Part shown: positions 51,703 to 60,496 of the stretch, in pieces
How the letters are laid out: every line of letters starts with the position of its first letter
Numbering within the stretch: position 1 is the stretch's first letter
Origin: Cupriavidus numazuensis
GTDB lineage: Bacteria > Pseudomonadota > Gammaproteobacteria > Burkholderiales > Burkholderiaceae
NCBI RefSeq assembly: GCF_905397435.1
Contig: NZ_CAJPVI010000002.1
Location: forward strand, 1-64,000
DNA length: 64,000 nucleotides
Reading direction: 5' to 3'
Notes under the pieces: generated by a model
The model's input: the letters and a program-made list of their open reading frames with translations, nothing else
What the model was told of the DNA's origin: nothing
Database searches by the model: none
Position numbers and translations under genes: made by a program

Positions 51703-53364
51703 ATGGATTTCGACGCGGTACTGATTGCGCCGCGCCGCGCGGCGAGCGTGGCGGCAGGGCTGTGGCGTGACCGCACCATCAATGATTATTTCGACGCCAG
51801 CGTGGCGCGCGCGCCGGACGGCCCGGCGCTCACGTCGCTGCAGGTGGAAAGCGGGGCGGTGCGGCATTTCACGTGGCGTCAGCTCGACGCGATGGTCGCG
51901 CGCATTGCCGTCGGGCTGCGCCGGCTCGGCGTCGAACGCAATGACGTGGTGTCGTGCCAGCTTCCCAATGGCTGGGAGGTCACGGCGCTGTACCTGGCCT
52001 GCGCGCGCATCGGCGCGGTGCTCAATCCGCTGATGCCGATCTTCCGCGAGCGCGAGCTGTCGTTCATGCTGGCGCACGCGGACAGCAAGGTCGTGGTCGT
52101 GCCGCAGCGGTTCCGTGGGTTTGATCATGCGGGCATGCTGGCAGGCCTGCGTGAATCGTTGCCGGCGTTGCGTCATGTCGTGATCACCGGAAGCGATGGC
52201 CCCGACGGGTTTGAGGCCATGCTGTGCGGCCCCGATCGCGAAAGCGACCCGGATGCAGCCGCCATCCTGAGGCGCGATCGCCCCGGCCCCGATGATGTCT
52301 CCCAGCTCATCTATACCTCGGGCACGACGGGCGAGCCCAAGGGCGTGATGCATACCGCCAACACGCTGCTGTCCAACATCCTTCCGTATGCCGAGCGGCT
52401 AGGCCTTGGCGCCGGCGACGTGGTGCTGATGGCCTCGCCCATGGCCCACCAGACCGGTTTCATGTACGGACTGATGATGCCCGTGGTGCTGGGCGCGCAT
52501 GCCGTGCTGCAGGACATCTGGGACCCGGCGCAGGCGGCCAGGCTGATCCGCGAGGCCGGCGTCACGTTCACGATGGGGTCGACGCCATTCCTGACCGATC
52601 TTGCGCGCACCGTGGAGGAGTTGGGCCAACCCGTGCCAAGCCTGCGTACATTCCTGTGCGCAGGCGCGCCGATTCCCGGGGCGCTGGTGGAGCGGGCGCG
52701 CACGGCGCTGGGCGCCAGCATCGTTTCGGCCTGGGGGATGAGCGAGAACGGCGCGGTGACGACGACGTTGCCCGATGACAGTGAGGAGCGTGCCTCGACG
52801 ACGGATGGCGTGCCGCTGCCCGGCGTGGAGGTAAAGGTGGTGGATGGACAGGATGCTTCGGTGCCGGCGGGTGAAGTCGGGCGCCTGCTCGTGCGCGCGT
52901 GCTCGAACTTCGGCGGCTACCTGAAGCGGCCACATCTGAACGCGACCGATGCCGAGGGCTGGTTTGATACCGGCGATCTGGCGTGGCTCGACGCGCAGGG
53001 CTACGTGCGCATCGCCGGGCGCAGCAAGGACGTGATCATCCGCGGCGGCGAGAACATCCCGGTGGTCGAGATCGAGACGCTGCTGTACCGGCATCCCGCC
53101 GTGGCGCAGGTGGCCATTGTCGCGTATCCCGATGAGCGGCTGGGCGAGCGTGCATGCGCCGTGGTCGTGCCGCGGCAAGGGCAGGGCTTTGACAAGTCGG
53201 CGATGGTGGATTTCCTGAAGGCGCAGAAGGTGGCGCTGCAGTACATCCCCGAACGGCTGATCGTGCAGGACGCCTTGCCGGCGACGCCGGCCGGCAAGAT
53301 CCAGAAGTTCAGGTTGCGTGAAATGCTCCGGGAGCAGGCTGCCGAAGGTAGATTAAGCAATTAA
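51703..53364 (+). CDS. aliA: Cyclohexanecarboxylate-CoA ligase
   Basis: This 553-residue AMP-forming acyl-CoA synthetase would activate cyclohexanecarboxylate. The P-loop is YTSGTTGEPKGV, the A5 region AWGMSENG, the A7 hinge DTGDLAWLDAQGY and the A10 lysine lies in TPAGKIQKF. AGGAGAC precedes the ATG. It is the last gene of the bad/ali operon. A hydratase for cyclohexenecarboxyl-CoA (BadK) is not in the cluster; that step would need an enzyme encoded elsewhere. Confidence 0.9.
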   Translation: MDFDAVLIAPRRAASVAAGLWRDRTINDYFDASVARAPDGPALTSLQVESGAVRHFTWRQLDAMVARIAVGLRRLGVERNDVVSCQLPNGWEVTALYLACARIGAVLNPLMPIFRERELSFMLAHADSKVVVVPQRFRGFDHAGMLAGLRESLPALRHVVITGSDGPDGFEAMLCGPDRESDPDAAAILRRDRPGPDDVSQLIYTSGTTGEPKGVMHTANTLLSNILPYAERLGLGAGDVVLMASPMAHQTGFMYGLMMPVVLGAHAVLQDIWDPAQAARLIREAGVTFTMGSTPFLTDLARTVEELGQPVPSLRTFLCAGAPIPGALVERARTALGASIVSAWGMSENGAVTTTLPDDSEERASTTDGVPLPGVEVKVVDGQDASVPAGEVGRLLVRACSNFGGYLKRPHLNATDAEGWFDTGDLAWLDAQGYVRIAGRSKDVIIRGGENIPVVEIETLLYRHPAVAQVAIVAYPDERLGERACAVVVPRQGQGFDKSAMVDFLKAQKVALQYIPERLIVQDALPATPAGKIQKFRLREMLREQAAEGRLSN

Positions 53365-53424
53365 CTGACAGGCGAGTGCCACGCCGGATCAAGCGGGACG
53401 ACGCCCTGCGTCGCCCGCCAACAA

Positions 53425-53441
53425 GGCGGCTGTCAGCCGCC
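53425..53441. terminator. Perfect hairpin between converging aliA and DUF2917 genes
   Basis: GGCGGCTGTCAGCCGCC is an 8-bp perfect stem around one base and covers the stop codon of the DUF2917 gene (53433-53435). There is no T-run. Its form matches the hairpin at 41331-41347. Confidence 0.4.
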
Positions 53442-53756
53442 GGATTCCAACGGATGGACCAGGTTGAGGGCTCGCCTGTACCAGGCGCGCCAGCCTCGGA
53501 CGGTGGCGCCGCCCGCTCGGCAGCGGGTGACCCGCAGTGTCGCAGCGGTGACCGCGTAGAGGTCGACACGGCTGGCCTCGGCCAGCGTGAAGCTCTCGCT
53601 GGCGGCCAGGGACGTGTCCTTCGGGTCGCCGTCGCGGATCAGCCACAGCTCGCCATCGGTGCAGCGCACGGCGACGCGTTCGCCGGGATCGGCCACGACG
53701 CGCAGGGATGCGCGTGCGGGCAGCGTGGCTGTCATGTCATTGCTGACCAGGAACAT
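53433..53756 (-). CDS. DUF2917 domain protein
   Basis: This 107-residue small beta-rich protein has the DUF2917 pattern GERVAVRCTDGELWLIRDGDPKDTSL followed by a Glu-Ser-Phe-Thr-Leu strand, reminiscent of a cupin-like fold. GGGAG stands about eight bases before ATG 53756; an internal ATG at 53735 is also possible. It begins 16 bases after the alpha/beta-hydrolase stop, so the two are likely co-transcribed. Function unknown. Confidence 0.85.
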   Translation of the reverse strand: MFLVSNDMTATLPARASLRVVADPGERVAVRCTDGELWLIRDGDPKDTSLAASESFTLAEASRVDLYAVTAATLRVTRCRAGGATVRGWRAWYRRALNLVHPLESGG

Positions 53757-53772
53757 GTCGGTTCTCCCGCAT

Positions 53773-54741
53773 TTACTGCAAGGCCAGGTCTGGCAGCGCA
53801 AGCCCGGGCAAGGGCTGCGCCGCCGCCGGTCCGATGAAATCGGCGATGCGCGCGATCACGCCGGCGTCCTGCAGGATGCGCCGGTGGCCAAGGCCTTCGG
53901 TGGTCAGCAACTGCGCCTGCGGCCACGCGCCCGCGATGGCGGCGCCGTCTTCCCAACGCACCTCGCGGTCGTGCCGGTCATGGATGACGAGCGTCGGCGG
54001 CACGGGGCGCGTGCGGCCCACATCGGGCACGTTGAACGCGGACCACGGCATGCCCAGCCATTGCTCGCTGTCGCGCTGCATGCGTGCCAGCACGCGCGGA
54101 CCGATGCCGAGGTTCCATGCCATGGTGGCGCACGCGGCGTGCATGTCGGCCGGCGGGCCAATCATCACCGCGGCCCGCGCGGGCAGGCCCTCGCGGATCG
54201 CCAGGGCGGTGGCGGCACTGCCCAGCGAGTGCGCCACCACCGCGTGCACCGGTCCGGCGTGCCACGCCGCCGCCAGCAATGAGCGCGACATCTCCAGCAC
54301 CGATGTCTGAGTGCTGCCACGTACGCCGGCATCCGACGCGCCATGCGACAGCGCATCGAATGCCACCACGCGCATGCCGGCCGCGAGCAACCCGTCGACC
54401 ACCGCATGCCACTGGCCCGCGTGCCCGCCCCAGCCATGGGCTAGCAGCACCACCGGACCACTGTTGCCCCATCGGTACACGCGGACCCGCCGGCTCGGTC
54501 CATGGCCAACAACGAGCGCCCAGTCGGCACGCGCGCGATCGAGTAGCCGCAGCGCGGCGCCGTTCGGGGTCCCGCGTGGCGGTCCGAACCAGAGCCGTTC
54601 CAGCGCTCGCGCCGTGCCGGCCGGGTTGATCAGGCTGCCAGCCTGCCAGCGCAAGCGGGCCAGGGCGGCGAGCGCTCCCAGGGCCGGCGTCGTGCGTTTC
54701 ACGGCGGTGCCGGGAGAAGATGATGAAAGTCCTTGCCTCAC
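53773..54741 (-). CDS. Alpha/beta-hydrolase
   Basis: This 322-residue hydrolase has an oxyanion HGWGGH, the nucleophile in AHSLGSAA, an acid in the VIHDRHDREV strand and a C-terminal His in GLGHRRIL, so the triad looks complete. About 70 residues precede the fold and carry no clear signal. The GTG at 54741 is chosen because GGAGG lies seven bases upstream. It is located downstream of a TetR gene on the same strand; operator-like ACGAC-N2-GTCGT sites lie before each. The substrate is unknown. Confidence 0.85.
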   Translation of the reverse strand: MRQGLSSSSPGTAVKRTTPALGALAALARLRWQAGSLINPAGTARALERLWFGPPRGTPNGAALRLLDRARADWALVVGHGPSRRVRVYRWGNSGPVVLLAHGWGGHAGQWHAVVDGLLAAGMRVVAFDALSHGASDAGVRGSTQTSVLEMSRSLLAAAWHAGPVHAVVAHSLGSAATALAIREGLPARAAVMIGPPADMHAACATMAWNLGIGPRVLARMQRDSEQWLGMPWSAFNVPDVGRTRPVPPTLVIHDRHDREVRWEDGAAIAGAWPQAQLLTTEGLGHRRILQDAGVIARIADFIGPAAAQPLPGLALPDLALQ

Positions 54742-54819
54742 AACCAACACCTCCAACTGATGTGGTGCGCGGATCGGACCGACCAAAACGGTTACGGAAT
54801 GTCCACGCTGTTATAAAGA

Positions 54820-54831
54820 ACGACCAGTCGT
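54820..54831. promoter_or_regulatory. TetR operator candidate before the hydrolase
   Basis: ACGACCAGTCGT is a 5-bp inverted repeat with a 2-base centre. On the minus strand TATAAC (54815-54810) follows as a -10. A near match (ACGACCGGTCGG) lies before the TetR gene at 55503-55514. Confidence 0.5.
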
Positions 54832-54881
54832 GCTTTTTTTAAGTAGCTGTACGCCGTCGTCCGGAATCCTTCGTGGTGCTG

Positions 54882-55487
54882 TCAGTCCGCCGCAGCGGGC
54901 TGGCGAGCGCGGTCGAGCAGGCCGGCAAACGCGCGCCGGGCCATGGTTTCGGCGTCGGCGCGGCCCAGCAGCTTGAACGACTGCTGGAAGGACATGCCGA
55001 TACCGACCATGTCGAAGGCGAACTGGCGCGCATCCACGTCCGGCGCGAACTGGCCTTCTTCGATGCCGTCCGCGACCACGCGCGCAATGGTGCTGTGCCA
55101 GTCCTTGAGCGACTGCACTACCTGGTCGCGAATCGCGCCGGGCTTGTCGCGGTACTCCTGGCCAAGCGCCATGAACAGGCAACGTCCCTGCGTCACTGTG
55201 CCGCCCAGCCATTCCAGGTAGCCTTCGAACAGCGCCTCCATGCGCGCAACGCCGCGCGGCTGCCGCATGGCGGGGCGGACGACCATGGTCGCAAACCGGT
55301 CCGTCGCCAGTTCCAGGACAGCCTGCTGCAGCGCTTCCTTCGACTTGAAGTGGGCGTACAGGCCGCTCTTGGACATATTGGTGTCCGCCGCCAGGCTCGC
55401 CAGCGAAAGCTGTTCGAAACCAACCTTGGCGGCGGTGTCGAGTGCCTGTTCGATGATGGCGTTGCGGGTCAGTTGGCCTTTTTGCAT
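54882..55487 (-). CDS. TetR/AcrR-family regulator
   Basis: This 201-residue regulator has its helix-turn-helix at about residues 10-55 (FEQLSLASLAADTNMSKSGLYAHFKSKEAL) and a C-terminal ligand domain. ATG 55487 starts the conserved part; the long frame to 56153 runs antisense through the XRE gene and is not used. The operator-like ACGACCGGTCGG lies 16 bases upstream, which suggests autorepression, and a matching site precedes the hydrolase gene. Confidence 0.92.
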   Translation of the reverse strand: MQKGQLTRNAIIEQALDTAAKVGFEQLSLASLAADTNMSKSGLYAHFKSKEALQQAVLELATDRFATMVVRPAMRQPRGVARMEALFEGYLEWLGGTVTQGRCLFMALGQEYRDKPGAIRDQVVQSLKDWHSTIARVVADGIEEGQFAPDVDARQFAFDMVGIGMSFQQSFKLLGRADAETMARRAFAGLLDRARQPAAAD

Positions 55488-55502
55488 AGAGCCGAGAATA
55501 GC

Positions 55503-55514
55503 ACGACCGGTCGG
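55503..55514. promoter_or_regulatory. TetR operator candidate before the TetR gene
   Basis: ACGACCGGTCGG contains the 10-bp perfect palindrome CGACCGGTCG. It matches the site at 54820-54831 in nine of the twelve positions or more and sits where a repressor would block its own promoter. The rest of the 55488-55784 gap shows a -10-like TATACT at 55731-55736 for the XRE gene. Confidence 0.5.
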
Positions 55515-55784
55515 TTTGTCAATGAAGTTGCCCCTGCTAAAGCGGGGGCAAGTCAAGTCGTGTGCCTTACACGTCAACGCAATTGCTACATTCTCGTTAC
55601 TGTCAGGGCGGTACGACGATTCTGTGCAGTATTCGACCCATAGGCAGCCCGCTTTGGCCTCCAAAACCTTCGTTGCAAGAAATCTGCACAAAGTGTTTGG
55701 GCAGTTACATACGGAATGCTTCGCGTGCTCTATACTCGAATGCACGTCCGCGCACTTTTTTTTCACTGGTGACTGGAGACCGAC

Positions 55785-56156
55785 ATGAACAGTACAGCCG
55801 TGCCAAGAGGCGCTAGCGAACCGTTCCGGCAACTGCGGGCGTTGCGTCGAGCGCGCAAGCTGAAGCAGGAAGACGTTGCCCGCAAGGCGGGAATCTCGCG
55901 AGAAGCCTACCTGCGTGCAGAGTCTGGCCAGGCCGATCCGCGCATGTCGACCTTCTTGGCCGCATGCGAAGCCCTTGGGCTCGAAGTCGTCCTGGCGCCG
56001 CAGCATCTTGCTGCCGACGTAAACGCATTCATTGCCAGCCGCAATGGCGGCGTCACGGCAGCCTCGATGGCCGGCCAAGCGGCCCCGAGTGCGCCGGCGA
56101 CCGCAGCCAGCCCGGCTACCGGCAGCTTCGGCTCCGGTACGGGCGAAGGCCACTAG
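55785..56156 (+). CDS. XRE-family helix-turn-helix protein
   Basis: This 123-residue protein has a Cro/CI-type HTH (about 12-70, LRALRRARKLKQEDVARKAGISREAYLRAE) and a C-terminal 45-residue Ala/Ser/Gly-rich tail that looks disordered. GGAGAC precedes the ATG. No antitoxin partner gene is adjacent. It stands alone between the TetR gene and hmgA. A 40-bp palindrome follows it. Confidence 0.85.
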   Translation: MNSTAVPRGASEPFRQLRALRRARKLKQEDVARKAGISREAYLRAESGQADPRMSTFLAACEALGLEVVLAPQHLAADVNAFIASRNGGVTAASMAGQAAPSAPATAASPATGSFGSGTGEGH

Positions 56157-56233
56157 CCTCGGCTTTCCAGGGCTGTCTGACCGGCCACGTTCCAGACGGG
56201 CCGGCGCAGGCAGTCACCTGCCGGACAGGAGTG

Positions 56234-56273
56234 CAACAACCGGCACAGTGCCATGGCACTGTGCCGGTTGTTG
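56234..56273. terminator. 40-bp perfect palindrome after the XRE gene
   Basis: The arms 56234-56253 and 56254-56273 are exact reverse complements (CAACAACCGGCACAGTGCCA and its partner) with no loop. As RNA it gives a very stable hairpin followed by TTGTCC, a weak U-tract. A bidirectional terminator is likely; a large operator is possible. Confidence 0.55.
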
Positions 56274-56477
56274 TTGTCCGCAGCGTCGCTTTTCCCCCTC
56301 CCTTGTAGCGTAACCGGCATATTCTTCGCGGCCGGACCCTTCCCGCGTTTTTTTCCCGCGACTTCCTCCGCGTTTCCTCAGTTTCCCGCCTACAACGTCT
56401 GTGATGTGCGTTTTCCCGCGCGCGTCCCGGCAACGGTTTGACACGTCCACGCCTGATGATTACGATATAGTAAATGC

Positions 56478-56494
56478 ATTACGCAATTCGTAAT
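56478..56494. promoter_or_regulatory. Palindromic operator candidate upstream of hmgA
   Basis: ATTACG (56478-56483) and CGTAAT (56489-56494) are a 6-bp inverted repeat with a 5-base spacer, in an A/T-rich island 39 bases before the hmgA ATG. A further ATTACG lies at 56459-56464. This suits an IclR- or MarR-type regulator of tyrosine degradation. Confidence 0.5.
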
Positions 56495-56532
56495 TCGATC
56501 GAAAGCTCCTGACCCCCGACGCTGATCCGACC

Positions 56533-57852
56533 ATGAACCTTACGCACACCCAACTGGCCGAGCACGGCTATATGTCCGGCTTTGCCAACGAATTCGCCAC
56601 CGAGGCGCTTCCGGGCGCACTGCCGGTTGGTCAGAACTCGCCGCAGCGCGCGCCCTATGGCCTGTACGCCGAGCAGTTGTCAGGCACGGCTTTCACCGCG
56701 CCGCGAGCCCACAACCGCCGTTCATGGCTGTACCGCATCCGCCCGGGCGCCGTGCACAAGCCGTTCACGCTGGTGGAGCAGTCGCGTTTCCTGAGCCGCT
56801 TCGACGACGTACCGCCGTCGCCGAACCAGATGCGCTGGAGCCCGCCGGCCATGCCCACCACGCCGACGGATTTCATCGACGGCATCGTCACCATGGCAGG
56901 CAACGGGGGTCCGGACGCCATGACGGGCTGCGGCATCCACCTGTATCTGGCCAACCAGTCGATGCAGGACCGCTTCTTCTACAACGCTGACGGCGAAATG
57001 CTGATCGTGCCCCAGCAGGGCCGCGTGCGCTTCGTGACGGAAATGGGCCGGCTCGACGTGGAGCCGCAGGAGATCGTGGTGATTCCGCGCGGCGTGCGTT
57101 TCCGCGTGGAACTGCCTGATGGCGAGGCGCGTGGCTATATCTGCGAGAACTACGGTGCGCTGTTCCAGTTGCCCGACCTCGGCGTGATCGGCTCCAATGG
57201 CCTGGCCAACCCGCGCGATTTCGTGACCCCGGTCGCCGCATACGAGGACCGCGAAGGCGATTTCGAACTGGTGGCCAAGTTCCAGGGCAATCTGTGGCGT
57301 GCCGATATCGGCCATTCGCCGCTGGACGTGGTGGCCTGGCACGGCAACTTCGCGCCGTACAAGTACGACCTGCGGCGCTTCAATACCATCGGCTCGATCA
57401 GCTTCGACCACCCGGACCCGTCGATCTTCCTTGTGCTGCAATCGCCGTCGGACACGCCGGGCGTGGACACCATCGACTTTGTCATCTTCGGACCGCGCTG
57501 GCTGGCCATGGAAAACTCGTTCCGCCCGCCCTGGTTCCACCGCAATATCGCCAGCGAATTCATGGGCCTGATCTCCGGCGTGTACGACGCCAAGGCCGAT
57601 GGCTTCGCTCCGGGCGGCGCGAGCCTGCACAACTGCATGAGCGGCCATGGCCCCGATGCCGATACCTTTGCCAAGGCCACCTCGGCCGACACGTCCACGC
57701 CGCACCACATCACCGACACCATGGCGTTCATGTTCGAGACGCCGGGCGTGATCCGGCCCACGCCGTACGCAGCGCGCTCGGCATCGCTGCAGCAGGACTA
57801 CTACACCTGCTGGCAAGGGCTGAAGAAGCATTTCAACCCGAACGTGCGCTGA
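56533..57852 (+). CDS. hmgA: Homogentisate 1,2-dioxygenase
   Basis: This 439-residue Fe(II) dioxygenase opens the homogentisate ring to maleylacetoacetate in tyrosine and phenylalanine breakdown. Family landmarks are [30 protein letters not shown], and the iron-site region with [16 protein letters not shown] (His and Glu) and [11 protein letters not shown] (His). Length is normal. The ATG is followed by the usual N-terminus; the ribosome-binding site is weak. It is paired with fahA 78 bp downstream, while maleylacetoacetate isomerase is not in the window. Confidence 0.97.
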   Translation: MNLTHTQLAEHGYMSGFANEFATEALPGALPVGQNSPQRAPYGLYAEQLSGTAFTAPRAHNRRSWLYRIRPGAVHKPFTLVEQSRFLSRFDDVPPSPNQMRWSPPAMPTTPTDFIDGIVTMAGNGGPDAMTGCGIHLYLANQSMQDRFFYNADGEMLIVPQQGRVRFVTEMGRLDVEPQEIVVIPRGVRFRVELPDGEARGYICENYGALFQLPDLGVIGSNGLANPRDFVTPVAAYEDREGDFELVAKFQGNLWRADIGHSPLDVVAWHGNFAPYKYDLRRFNTIGSISFDHPDPSIFLVLQSPSDTPGVDTIDFVIFGPRWLAMENSFRPPWFHRNIASEFMGLISGVYDAKADGFAPGGASLHNCMSGHGPDADTFAKATSADTSTPHHITDTMAFMFETPGVIRPTPYAARSASLQQDYYTCWQGLKKHFNPNVR

Positions 57853-57930
57853 GCACGGCAGGCGCCACATAAAACAAGCAAACGGCACGCGGCAAGATCC
57901 GCGTGCCACAGACATTTTCCGGAGTCCCAC

Positions 57931-59199
57931 ATGACCGCCCCGACCACCAGCTGGATTGAATCCGCCAACGACGGCAAGACCCATTTCCCCCTGCAGAACC
58001 TGCCGTACGGCATCTTTTCCGTGAAGGGCCAAGCCGCGCGCATCGGCGTTGCGATCGGCAATGCGGTGCTGGATCTGGCCGCGCTCGATGAAGCCGGCCT
58101 GCTGCCCGTGGCAGCAAAGGGCACGTTTGCTGCCGCCAGCCTGAACCGCTTCATCGCACTGGGCAAGCCGGTGTGGTCGGAAACGCGCCAGCGTCTGACT
58201 GCGCTGCTGTCGGGCGCCGACGCCGCACTGCGCGACAACGCCGCGCTGCGCGACCGCGCACTGGTGCCGATGGACCAGGTGGCGCTGCATCTTCCCGTCG
58301 AGATTCCCGGCTACACCGATTTCTACTCGTCGAAGGAACACGCCACCAACGTCGGCCGCATGTTCCGCGACCCGGACAACGCGCTGCTGCCGAACTGGCT
58401 GGAAATCCCGATCGGCTACAACGGCCGCGCGAGCTCGGTAGTGGTGAGCGGTACCGACCTGCGCCGCCCGAACGGCCAGATCAAGCTGCCGAACGAAGCG
58501 CGCCCGATCTTCAGCGCATGCCGCAAGCTGGACTTCGAGCTCGAAGTCGGCTTTATCGTCGGCAAGGAATCGGCGCTGGGCGAACCGGTCAGCACGGCTG
58601 ATGCACCGGCCCATATGTTCGGCATGGTGCTGCTCAACGACTGGAGCGCGCGCGATATCCAGCAGTGGGAATATGTGCCGCTCGGGCCGTTCAATTCCAA
58701 AGGCTTCGGCACTTCGATTTCGCCGTGGGTGGTGACCATGGAAGCGCTGGAGCCGTTCCGCCGCGACAACCCCGAGCAGTCGCCGCAGCCGCTGCCGTAC
58801 CTGCAGCAGAAGAGCCAGAACGCCTACGACATCGCGCTCGAAGTCGCGCTGCGCCCGCAAGGCGCCGCTGCCGCCACCACGATCTGCCGCACCAACTTCA
58901 AGGCGATGTACTGGACCATGGCGCAGCAACTCGCGCACCACACGGTGTCGGGCTGCAATGTGCGCGTGGGCGACCTGATGGGCTCGGGCACGATCAGCGG
59001 CACCACGCCGGATTCCTACGGCAGCCTGCTCGAACTCACGCGCAACGGTGCCGAGCCGCTGAAGCTCGCCGACGGCAGCAGCCGCGCATTCCTCGAAGAC
59101 GGCGATGAAGTCGTGATGAGCGGTTTCGCGGTCGGTAATGGATACGTCGTCGGCTTTGGCGAAGTGTCGGGCAAGATCCTGCCGGCACCGAAGGCGTAA
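57931..59199 (+). CDS. fahA: Fumarylacetoacetase
   Basis: This 422-residue FAH-family hydrolase splits fumarylacetoacetate to fumarate and acetoacetate. The N-terminal SH3-like part (about 1-115) is followed by the catalytic domain with YTDFYSSKEHATNVG, the metal ligands in DFELEVGFIVG and LLNDWSARDIQQWEY, and GSGTISG. GGAG precedes the ATG. It completes the hmgA-fahA operon and ends six bases from the converging aryl polyene-type genes. Confidence 0.97.
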   Translation: MTAPTTSWIESANDGKTHFPLQNLPYGIFSVKGQAARIGVAIGNAVLDLAALDEAGLLPVAAKGTFAAASLNRFIALGKPVWSETRQRLTALLSGADAALRDNAALRDRALVPMDQVALHLPVEIPGYTDFYSSKEHATNVGRMFRDPDNALLPNWLEIPIGYNGRASSVVVSGTDLRRPNGQIKLPNEARPIFSACRKLDFELEVGFIVGKESALGEPVSTADAPAHMFGMVLLNDWSARDIQQWEYVPLGPFNSKGFGTSISPWVVTMEALEPFRRDNPEQSPQPLPYLQQKSQNAYDIALEVALRPQGAAAATTICRTNFKAMYWTMAQQLAHHTVSGCNVRVGDLMGSGTISGTTPDSYGSLLELTRNGAEPLKLADGSSRAFLEDGDEVVMSGFAVGNGYVVGFGEVSGKILPAPKA

Positions 59200-59205
59200 G
59201 CGCGT

Positions 59206-59667
59206 TCAGGCGGCGCCGGGTGGCGCCACGTCAAGGATGACCGCCGCCCGGCCGGAAAGCAGCTGCTTTCCGCCACCGCTGACTTCGAACGCATAGAGCA
59301 CGTTGCTGCCTTCGCCGCTGACGCGGTGCGCCTCGATGGTCAGCGGGCCATCTATATCATCCAGTCGTTCGACGTCCAGCGCGAGCTTGCGCACGCTGGC
59401 AAGGTAGCCCATGCGTGGGCGCTGCCCGCCTTGCTGCAGCACCGCACCGTGCACGGCCATGGCCTGCGCCGCGTATTCCACGCCACACACGGCAGCCAGC
59501 CGCCCGTGTGCGCGCAGCGGGTTGTCGACGCTGCGGTGGCTCGTGGCCTGGCAACGAATGAAATCCGCGTCCCAGTCGAGCACGCTGTCGAGCAGGCACA
59601 TGCTGCCCTGATGGGGAATCCGGGCTGCAATCCAGGCGTGGTCCAGCGGCGTGTGCGGGGCCGGCAC
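59206..59667 (-). CDS. Hotdog-fold 3-hydroxyacyl-ACP dehydratase-like protein (aryl polyene type)
   Basis: This 153-residue single hotdog domain of the FabZ/ApeP kind has an IPHQGSMCLLDSVLDW start and GVEYAAQAMAVHGA helix. It would dehydrate 3-hydroxyacyl-ACP during polyene chain growth. It begins one base after the preceding gene's stop. The substrate assignment rests on the neighbouring ketosynthase, chain-length-factor-like and MMPL genes. Confidence 0.85.
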   Translation of the reverse strand: MPAPHTPLDHAWIAARIPHQGSMCLLDSVLDWDADFIRCQATSHRSVDNPLRAHGRLAAVCGVEYAAQAMAVHGAVLQQGGQRPRMGYLASVRKLALDVERLDDIDGPLTIEAHRVSGEGSNVLYAFEVSGGGKQLLSGRAAVILDVAPPGAA

Positions 59668-59668
59668 G

Positions 59669-60496
59669 CTATCCGCCAGTCCCGGGCTGCACCGGCGGCT
59701 GTACCGTCACCTGCAGTTGCAGGTCTTCCAGGTAATCGAGCACGACTGTGCCGGCCGACTGCATGGCGACGGCATGCAGCAATGGCAGTGCGCGCGCGGT
59801 AGGTACCGAGCGGCGCAGGTGTTCCAGCGCAGCATCATCCATCGGCGTCGCGGGCGCGTGTGCCAATTCCACTTCAATCTGTGCCAGCGATCGCTCAGAA
59901 CGATGCTGCGATAACAGCAGCGCGACGCCGAACGGCGCGGCGATGGGCCGCAGCGTGCGCAGCGGTTCCGGATAGTCGGAGTCGTAGGCGATCAGCAGGC
60001 AGGGTTCCTGGTCGGCCGACACCTGCGCGGCCGCTTCCAGCAGGCCGGCACTGAAGCTTGCATCGAGCGCGCTCAGCACATTGGCCGGACGCATCGCACG
60101 TGTGGCAATCGACCAGTAGCCGGCTGCCGCGTTGTGCACCGAGTTGTGGAAGCGCGTCGGCGACATCAGCGGCTCTGGCTGCGCGAGCGCTTCGCAGATG
60201 GCGTGGAAGTTGTGCCCGTCGGAACTCGAAGAGGTGAACACCGTAGGCAGCTCCGCGGCGTCCATGCCGCTGGCAGCGACCGCTTGCTGGCCGATCCCGA
60301 GCGCGAGCCGGACAGCCGTGCCGCTGCGGCGGCGTTCGGCGGGCGGCAGGATGGTCGGCGGCGCGAGTTCGGTCGCCGCAGATTCGTAGGGCTGCCGGCC
60401 GGCAAGCACCTCATTGGCCTGCGCCCAGCTGCCAAGCCCCGGGCCCAGCACGCCGATGCCATCGATAAAAGCGATAAGCCGCGTACCCATGGTCAT
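59669..60496 (-). CDS. Beta-ketoacyl synthase chain-length-factor-like protein (aryl polyene type)
   Basis: This 275-residue shortened ketosynthase-like protein has IAFIDGIGVLGPGLGSW at the start, HNSVHNAAAGYWSIATR and LSALDASFSAGLLEAA in the middle. The active-site cysteine of ketosynthases is absent, as expected for a chain-length factor that pairs with the full ketosynthase. Its ATG overlaps the stop of that ketosynthase (ATGA at 60496-60493), so the two are made together, probably as a heterodimer. It resembles the second ketosynthase-like subunit of aryl polyene clusters. Confidence 0.85.
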   Translation of the reverse strand: MTMGTRLIAFIDGIGVLGPGLGSWAQANEVLAGRQPYESAATELAPPTILPPAERRRSGTAVRLALGIGQQAVAASGMDAAELPTVFTSSSSDGHNFHAICEALAQPEPLMSPTRFHNSVHNAAAGYWSIATRAMRPANVLSALDASFSAGLLEAAAQVSADQEPCLLIAYDSDYPEPLRTLRPIAAPFGVALLLSQHRSERSLAQIEVELAHAPATPMDDAALEHLRRSVPTARALPLLHAVAMQSAGTVVLDYLEDLQLQVTVQPPVQPGTGG

